Below are positions 59,288 through 64,000 of a DNA stretch of 64,000 bases, in pieces (position 1 is the first letter of the stretch; every line of letters begins with the position of its first letter). The position numbers were made by a program, and so were the translations under genes. Source of the DNA: Levilactobacillus enshiensis (lineage in GTDB: Bacteria > Bacillota > Bacilli > Lactobacillales > Lactobacillaceae); assembly GCF_007115095.1 (NCBI RefSeq), contig NZ_SULH01000012.1, forward strand, positions 50,339 through 114,338, written 5' to 3'. Under the pieces are notes generated by a model, which did not search any database, was not told where the DNA came from, and saw only the letters and a list, made by a program, of their open reading frames with translations.

Positions 59288-60352
59288 TTAAAATGGCAAC
59301 TCGTCGTCAATACTATTATATTGCCCTTTATAGGCAACATGATTATCCACCATAACCTCTAATGTATATATAGGCTCAGGCTTTCGGAGCCGAAATGACA
59401 TTTGTTCTTTAAATAAAGCCTTATGACCATCCCGCGGCCAGTTAACCACTCGACCATCTGGTGTTATTGATTTTATCGTAACATTTAAATAACGATCTCT
59501 AGCATCTGGATTGACAGCATACTTTGGTTCATTTGCGTTCGTAACTCCCCAGTCAGATGGATACGGATTCTTCACACGATTCTGAATACTGAACTCTGTT
59601 GACGACATTGAAACATCCCTAACAAAGTTTCGATCCATATAAAAAGTAGATTCGTCCCCTAGCTGTATGTAATCATCAAATTGATAGTTTCCACAGTCAT
59701 GTAGCAGCGTTAATAAGGTTGTCTTCTCCGCAGTTGAACGTACTAAAATCTGTCTTAGTAAATTTAAGTCAACTTTCTCTGGAATGACGATCTCTGCGTG
59801 CTTATGCCCTGTAACATCTCTTCTTTGCTCCGGAGAGAGGCCCATCATACTGGTATCATGATAAATATACCGAAATGGTAACTGGCTAAATTCTTCTGGT
59901 GAGCTCATCAGCTCCACATTTTCATTCCTAGCCAATGTACGGTCACTAAATCTAGTATCCGGTAAGTTCAACAACTCTGGCAAACTAAAGAGTAAGAACA
60001 CAGGTACCGGACAATTCGCAGTCAATTTTCGCTGTTCGCGACTATAGGATGTTTGAAAGCCTTCATTATAGAATTGCGTAGGTGTCCGTGGCCTAAAATA
60101 GAATCTTACCATTTGTTCAACTAAATCCTTTGTTCCCGAAATAACTGAATCGCTAGCATTATCGTTGATCATGATATGATGACTCGCCGCATAGTCCCGG
60201 GAGACAAGAAAGCCACTATTTAGTATGCTCACTGCATTAAGTATATCCGTGAAATGAAATGCAAATCTCGGCCAATACCTACGTTTAGTGGGATTTAGAC
60301 CAACATCAATTGTGTTAGATGTCAACTGCGTAATCACGTCTATATATCGCAT
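59288..60352 (-). CDS. darT: DarT-like DNA ADP-ribosyltransferase toxin with C-terminal extension
   Basis: 354 residues. RFAFHFTDILNAVSILNSGF near 30-49 carries the NAD-binding HxT-type motif; SGTKDLVEQMVRFYFRPRTP near 72 and MMGLSPEQRRDVTGHKHAEIVIPE near 170-193, with the likely catalytic Glu, match DarT (DUF4433). About 130 residues beyond the usual 200-220-residue enzyme follow, ending in a beta-rich stretch. DarT attaches ADP-ribose to thymidine in single-stranded DNA and often acts in phage defence. It lies 2 bases after the darG-like gene. Confidence 0.85.
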   Translation of the reverse strand: MRYIDVITQLTSNTIDVGLNPTKRRYWPRFAFHFTDILNAVSILNSGFLVSRDYAASHHIMINDNASDSVISGTKDLVEQMVRFYFRPRTPTQFYNEGFQTSYSREQRKLTANCPVPVFLLFSLPELLNLPDTRFSDRTLARNENVELMSSPEEFSQLPFRYIYHDTSMMGLSPEQRRDVTGHKHAEIVIPEKVDLNLLRQILVRSTAEKTTLLTLLHDCGNYQFDDYIQLGDESTFYMDRNFVRDVSMSSTEFSIQNRVKNPYPSDWGVTNANEPKYAVNPDARDRYLNVTIKSITPDGRVVNWPRDGHKALFKEQMSFRLRKPEPIYTLEVMVDNHVAYKGQYNSIDDELPF

Positions 60353-60354
60353 GT

Positions 60355-61290
60355 TTACCCCTCCAGCAACGTTCGGAAATCTTCTTTATGACTCGCTTCA
60401 TCTTTCTCACTGGCTAATCGTTTTTTAAGCGTCAAAGCGAAGATTTGATTATCTCCTAATGAAACTGGTATTAGCTCAATATATGCTAGTTTAACCATTA
60501 ACTTTTTAAAAAAGCCATTATCATAATGGCTTAAGATTACTCGCGGGAAATCAACATCTAACATAATTCCTTGATCACGCAAACGTGTCCAGAAATCAGA
60601 AATATCTGACTGCGTAAGTGCATAACTACGCTTATCCGGCAAGCTTACCACCATAAAATCACTAGAAGTTTCATCGATTTCATCTTCATTATCAACAATT
60701 TCAACATGATGCTTATCCTCATAAAAGTCGCTTGCCCCTTGCGCCAACTTAAAGTCATGCTTGAACTCACCTAGGCTTAGAGACGTTGGTTCACTTTCAA
60801 TCCATTGACGCATCTCTCTGACATTTTTATACTCTGGTTTTCTTTCCCATTTGGAATAAATATGCACGTAAACCTTAATCGGTAGCGGCTTCAGGTAACG
60901 CTCCATCAACGGCTTAACTTCCTTATCCCAATCCAAGCCACCATTTCCAGCGCCTAATTGTGGAAACGAGATCGATTCAATTCCCCGTTCACGATAAGTC
61001 GCGACGAACTTCTTCAAACCCGCTTCAATATATTCCAACTTAGACTTATTTCGCCAATTTTTTTTGGTGGGGAAATTCAATATCCATTTGCTAGGTGTCT
61101 TATAAATGTATAGTTTTCCAACAGTTAAGCTGCCATTTTCACAAAACTTTTGATACTGCATAAACATATCCGGATAGAGCTTTTTAAATTGAAGTGCAAT
61201 TCCCTTACCCATGACACCCACAGTATTCACGGTATTCACCAGCACCTGGGCTGGGCTGTCAAATAAGTTTGAGTTTACATACAATAACAT
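60355..61290 (-). CDS. darG: DarG-like macrodomain antitoxin
   Basis: 311 residues. Residues 1-150 are an ADP-ribosylglycohydrolase macrodomain: VNTVNTVGVMGKGIALQFKK near 17 and FPQLGAGNGGLDWDKEVKP near 108, which removes ADP-ribose from DNA. Residues 190-311 are the C-terminal part (FWTRLRDQGIMLDVDFPRVI, MVKLAYIELIP) typical of DarG that binds DarT. GGGGGAGG ribosome site. The gene order antitoxin-toxin is reverse to most described darT-darG operons. The stretch is visibly AT-richer than its surroundings. Confidence 0.9.
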   Translation of the reverse strand: MLLYVNSNLFDSPAQVLVNTVNTVGVMGKGIALQFKKLYPDMFMQYQKFCENGSLTVGKLYIYKTPSKWILNFPTKKNWRNKSKLEYIEAGLKKFVATYRERGIESISFPQLGAGNGGLDWDKEVKPLMERYLKPLPIKVYVHIYSKWERKPEYKNVREMRQWIESEPTSLSLGEFKHDFKLAQGASDFYEDKHHVEIVDNEDEIDETSSDFMVVSLPDKRSYALTQSDISDFWTRLRDQGIMLDVDFPRVILSHYDNGFFKKLMVKLAYIELIPVSLGDNQIFALTLKKRLASEKDEASHKEDFRTLLEG

Positions 61291-61338
61291 AAAAAATTGC
61301 CTCCCCCAGTTTCAAAAAAGTCTCAGATATCGCAATTA

Positions 61339-61344
61339 ATTATA
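61339..61344 (-). promoter_or_regulatory. -10 box of darG-darT
   Basis: Minus strand TATAAT in TGGTATAAT (extended -10); no -35 visible. Confidence 0.5.
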
Positions 61345-61714
61345 CCACATTGCCTCTGTTCTCCCGCTACGCTACTACTCACCCCACACGATTTTCCTAC
61401 CAGTTAGTAACCCGTCCCCGCGCAACTATCAGCAATCCATTCTATTTCTAGTTATCAATTATCTTTCATGTTAACGTATTCCTAAACCCTGCGGCTAGTT
61501 ACTAGTGTCTTAGACTCAGAGTCTAGCGGACCGCGGTGTCTCCGGGGCCTTCTAGCTGGGACACTGCCACCACCTAACTGCCGCACAGTACAGACTAACG
61601 ACTACTTTACCGCTAGCCCGCTAGCATGCCTCGCCAATCGCAAATGGCTGCCACCCAGCTCTCAGCCACGCTCGCCGCTGCCCGCCACTTTGATTCATGA
61701 GAGGAAGTCTTCCT
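61345..61714. other. gene-free region between darG and KTSC genes
   Basis: 370 bases with several short GC-rich inverted segments; no gene or clear promoter for the KTSC genes. Confidence 0.3.
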
Positions 61715-62182
61715 ATGAAAATTAGGAATCTGTCGAACAATGCAACGCGTCAGCACTTTCAACTCCATTACAACGAGCCAGCAGAATTACTTGAGGTGCG
61801 CATCATCACCGGTGAAATCTACGTCTACCGCGATGTCAGTCGATCCACCTATCAGCATTTCAGCACTGCGGCCGATCCCGTCGCCTACTATCGGGACAGC
61901 ATCGTTCATCACGGCCACATTCAGATTCGCTTCAATCGGTTTCAGCTCAGTGACGTTGGCCGGAATACCGCGAAACTATTGCCGCTTAACTGTCACCTGA
62001 TCATCTCGATTGCCTATGACAACAACCAGCGGCTCCTGCTGGTTAACCTGTTGGAGAAGACCCAGTTGCTCTACCCTAACGTGCCCCGTGAAATTGTGGA
62101 GATGTTGCTGCACGCGCCGGATCAGGATAGATTTTACCTGGAAATGATTGTGCTGCACTACCCTTGCTGTGCAGTTCGATGA
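61715..62182 (+). CDS. KTSC-domain protein 1
   Basis: 155 residues of unknown function. Residues 18-70 read LHYNEPAELLEVRIITGEIYVYRDVSRSTYQHF ...YYRDSI, the pattern of the KTSC domain (small beta-rich domain found alone or fused to nucleic-acid enzymes). The rest is a second domain shared with its two neighbours. ATG at 61715 with GAGAGGAAG 7 bases upstream. Confidence 0.7.
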   Translation: MKIRNLSNNATRQHFQLHYNEPAELLEVRIITGEIYVYRDVSRSTYQHFSTAADPVAYYRDSIVHHGHIQIRFNRFQLSDVGRNTAKLLPLNCHLIISIAYDNNQRLLLVNLLEKTQLLYPNVPREIVEMLLHAPDQDRFYLEMIVLHYPCCAVR

Positions 62183-62217
62183 CCGCCATGGAAGCCTTAC
62201 CGGGAGAAACGCCACTC

Positions 62218-62688
62218 ATGACCCGCACATTAGAACTCGAAGAACAAACACTGATGGACGGTCGCTACCGGCTGCACTACGCATCGGGCGCACAACTGCT
62301 GGAGGTTCAGACCGCCAACGGGCAAATCGTGGTCTTTCGCCGCATCAGTCACAAGTTTTACCGCGACTTTGTGACCTGCCACCAGCCGGATATGTATTAC
62401 GAAACGAAGCTGCTGAAACGTCACCACATCAACCTCAATACCGTCAGCCTGACGACTAGTGAGGTGGGCGCGACCAGTGCCAAACAAATCAGGCTCCCCT
62501 GCGGCGTCCAGGTCACGGCGATGACCTATGATGGCCAGCTTAGCGTGCTGCAATTGACGATGGCCAATCACCAACACCAGGTTTATGGCGATGTCTCCTT
62601 TGATGAGGCGCTGGGTATTACCCTGACGCGCCAGGTGGACGACTACTACCATCACCATTTCGACGACCGCAAGCCGTTGGTGTTCTGA
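62218..62688 (+). CDS. KTSC-domain protein 2
   Basis: 156 residues; same two-part architecture, LHYASGAQLLEVQTANGQIVVFRRISHKFYRDF...YYETKLLK near 18-65, and AMTYDGQLSVLQLTM near 95. Start at the ATG at 62218 (GGGAGA 10 bases upstream); an alternative ATG at 62179 overlaps the stop of gene 1. Tandem duplicate. Confidence 0.7.
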   Translation: MTRTLELEEQTLMDGRYRLHYASGAQLLEVQTANGQIVVFRRISHKFYRDFVTCHQPDMYYETKLLKRHHINLNTVSLTTSEVGATSAKQIRLPCGVQVTAMTYDGQLSVLQLTMANHQHQVYGDVSFDEALGITLTRQVDDYYHHHFDDRKPLVF

Positions 62689-62707
62689 GAGAAAGGAGAC
62701 CATTGAC

Positions 62708-63223
62708 ATGGAAATAGCGGAAACGTACGATGCCCATCGTCACTACTTGTTGCACTATCAGCCACGCGCGGAATTGTTGGAGGTGAAGGTCAACACGCAG
62801 CCAATCATCGTCTATCAGGACGTGTCGCCGACGACGTACCACGAGTTCGTCAAGAGCCGCCACGCGAATAACTATTACAGTCGGATCATCCAACACCACA
62901 CGTCACTGACACTGACCTTTGAGCATGAACCGGCAGCTAAAAGTCTGACGACGGGCCGACCACAACGCCTGTGGGGAAAGATCGTCTACAGCATGACTTA
63001 CGATGCGCACGCCAAATTACTGCAACTGACGCTACACCATATCCCCCGCACGAAGAACCCGGATCTCAATAAGCGCGCGTTCATTCTGTACATCTACGCC
63101 AATACGGAAAGTTCCCTGGCAGATGGGCTGTTGCTGGCTCCGGATCCGGATGAGTTCTATACGCAGATGATTGCGCCTAGGCCGGCGATGCAGGTTGAGG
63201 TGGTGCATTGGATGGAGAATTAG
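62708..63223 (+). CDS. KTSC-domain protein 3
   Basis: 171 residues; LHYQPRAELLEVKVNTQPIIVYQDVSPTTYHEF...NYYSRII near 15-60, SMTYDAHAKLLQLTLHHI near 97. AAAGGAGA before the ATG. The C-terminal parts are less conserved than the KTSC parts. Confidence 0.7.
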   Translation: MEIAETYDAHRHYLLHYQPRAELLEVKVNTQPIIVYQDVSPTTYHEFVKSRHANNYYSRIIQHHTSLTLTFEHEPAAKSLTTGRPQRLWGKIVYSMTYDAHAKLLQLTLHHIPRTKNPDLNKRAFILYIYANTESSLADGLLLAPDPDEFYTQMIAPRPAMQVEVVHWMEN

Positions 63224-63520
63224 TGGGATATTGATTACTGTGGATTGAGGGGATGGAGTTATTGATTACTAGGTACTTTTAGTGAATACGAAGTAAGCAC
63301 CTAATAACTGACCGCGTTGAAATATAGATCAAAAGGAAGATTGTGCCCTCGATTTTTGAGACGCCATCTTCTGCGAGTAGTTTGACCATCCCTCTAATAT
63401 AGTCGAACTACTCGCTTTTTCTTTCCCAATTTACCATTTCTATAAGCAATAAGTCTTAAGATGGACTGGCCCTTGCTGAACTTCAAGGTAATTTTGGGGC
63501 TACGTGTAAATGGCGGTCGT
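63224..63520. other. gene-free region before the IS66 element
   Basis: At 63347-63372 CTCGATTTTTGAGACGCCATCTTCT is a degenerate relative of the hairpin segment at 63614-63642; possible insertion-sequence remnant. Confidence 0.35.
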
Positions 63521-63571
63521 AAAATGTAGGAAAATGGCAATTGGAAATTGTCGGTTTTCCTACATTTTTTT
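63521..63571. terminator. terminator-like hairpin
   Basis: AAAATGTAGGAAAA / TTTTCCTACATTTT with inner CAATT / AATTG and a T-run; works in the plus direction. Confidence 0.7.
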
Positions 63572-63606
63572 GATATCATAAATCACATTGGAACCATGGA
63601 AAGAAG

Positions 63607-63643
63607 ATGGCGTCCTCGGTTTTTGAGGACGCCATCTTCTTTC
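63607..63643. repeat. hairpin at the end of the IS66-type element
   Basis: Stem GGCGTCCTC / GAGGACGCC with a GGTTTTT loop, close to the 3' end of the transposase gene. Confidence 0.6.
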
Positions 63644-63649
63644 CATGCC

Positions 63650-64000
63650 TTAAGCGGCTACTGTATTTAGCTGAGCGTTACCTGAAGAATTATGCGCAAA
63701 ATTCCATGGTAAATAAGCTTCCAGCTCTGATTTCTTTGCGAATGCTGGCAGTTGTGACATGTTTTCTAAAAGATAACGAATATATTCTTGTGGATTGTTG
63801 CCACTTGCTTTGGCCGACGCAATTAGAGTCATCCAAATAGCTGTAGCTTCCGCTCCAGCTTGACTCGTACTGAACAACCGGTTCTTTCGGCCGATGACTA
63901 GGCTCTTGATATTACGCTCGGCAGCGTTATTACTGAAATCAAACTCGCCATGATCAAGGATTCTGTTCAATGCTGCTCGTTGGTTCTGAGCATAGATGAT
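63650..64000 (-). CDS. IS66-family transposase, C-terminal part (cut by window end)
   Basis: The frame runs open to the window edge, so only the last about 117 residues are seen. IIYAQNQRAALNRILDHGEF, then DFSNNAAERNIKSLVIGRKN with the conserved NNAAER of the DDE domain, then WMTLIASAKASGNNPQEYIRYLL match IS66 TnpC. The gene has a normal IS66 C-terminal tail, hence no sign of truncation at this end. Confidence 0.93.
   Translation of the reverse strand: MIYAQNQRAALNRILDHGEFDFSNNAAERNIKSLVIGRKNRLFSTSQAGAEATAIWMTLIASAKASGNNPQEYIRYLLENMSQLPAFAKKSELEAYLPWNFAHNSSGNAQLNTVAA

Overview
The window looks like a chromosomal segment of a heterofermentative lactobacillus. Low-GC Firmicute promoters and strong AGGAGG-type ribosome binding sites occur throughout. 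The gatCAB/pcrA/ligA/camS cluster, cydABCD with isolated menaquinone genes, a cobalamin-dependent diol dehydratase locus and a short-chain dehydrogenase resembling the (R)-specific alcohol dehydrogenase of Lactobacillus (Levilactobacillus) brevis all point the same way. I would guess the L. brevis group, but species cannot be proven from the window.

Layout. 1-3.2 kb: amino-acid permease and stand-alone glutamate-cysteine ligase. 3.4-8.5 kb: deoxynucleoside catabolism operon deoC-deoB-deoD-deoR-pdp (minus strand). 8.8-9.9 kb: two small XRE regulators. 10.1-12.4 kb: an EutJ-like chaperone, an FMN reductase and a tyrosine phosphatase. 12.4-13.0 kb: a non-coding mobile element. 13.0-22.7 kb: a propanediol/glycerol-utilisation (Pdu) microcompartment operon (pduA-B-C-D-E-G-H-K-J-M-N-O, a PduO C-domain protein, a 78-residue protein, pduU; minus strand). 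22.9-26.3 kb (plus): an AraC regulator (PocR type), an SDR alcohol dehydrogenase and a D-lactate dehydrogenase. 26.5-32.3 kb (minus): an ECF transporter of the cobalamin type, two secreted proteins resembling the two halves of transcobalamin, and pduV. 32.7-44.5 kb: rlmCD-like methyltransferase, dagK, gatBAC, camS, ligA, pcrA. 44.7-45.2 kb: second copy of the non-coding element. 45.3-47.2 kb: purK homologue and xpt. 47.3-56 kb: menA, polyprenyl synthase, cydDC and cydAB. 56.6-59.2 kb: a 2-hydroxyacid dehydrogenase and a secreted tyrosine phosphatase. 59.3-61.3 kb: a DarTG-type toxin-antitoxin pair. 61.7-63.2 kb: three tandem KTSC-domain genes. 63.65-64 kb: the C-terminal part of an IS66 transposase running off the window.

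The part most worth attention is 10-32 kb, an integrated B12/microcompartment system. The Pdu locus encodes shell proteins, the B12-dependent dehydratase, its reactivase and the adenosyltransferase. It lacks the usual aldehyde branch (no PduP, PduL, PduQ, PduS, PduT or PduW in the window). Instead it is flanked by an SDR and by a complete D-lactate dehydrogenase carrying an N-terminal encapsulation-peptide-like helix. The AraC regulator ends in a domain that matches, motif by motif, the transcobalamin-like DUF4430 domain of the secreted protein encoded 3 kb away. That secreted protein and its neighbour, an alpha-barrel protein, look like a split transcobalamin/intrinsic factor beside the B12 transporter. 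Together the sequence suggests surface capture of cobalamin, ECF import, adenosylation, use in the compartment, and possibly direct cobalamin sensing by the activator. Candidate cre sites in front of pduA and the transporter suggest CcpA control of both.

A second notable item is a ~0.5 kb non-coding element, present twice nearly complete and once with its centre deleted. It has terminal inverted repeats, putative target duplications of about 11 bp and internal hairpins conserved by compensatory change.
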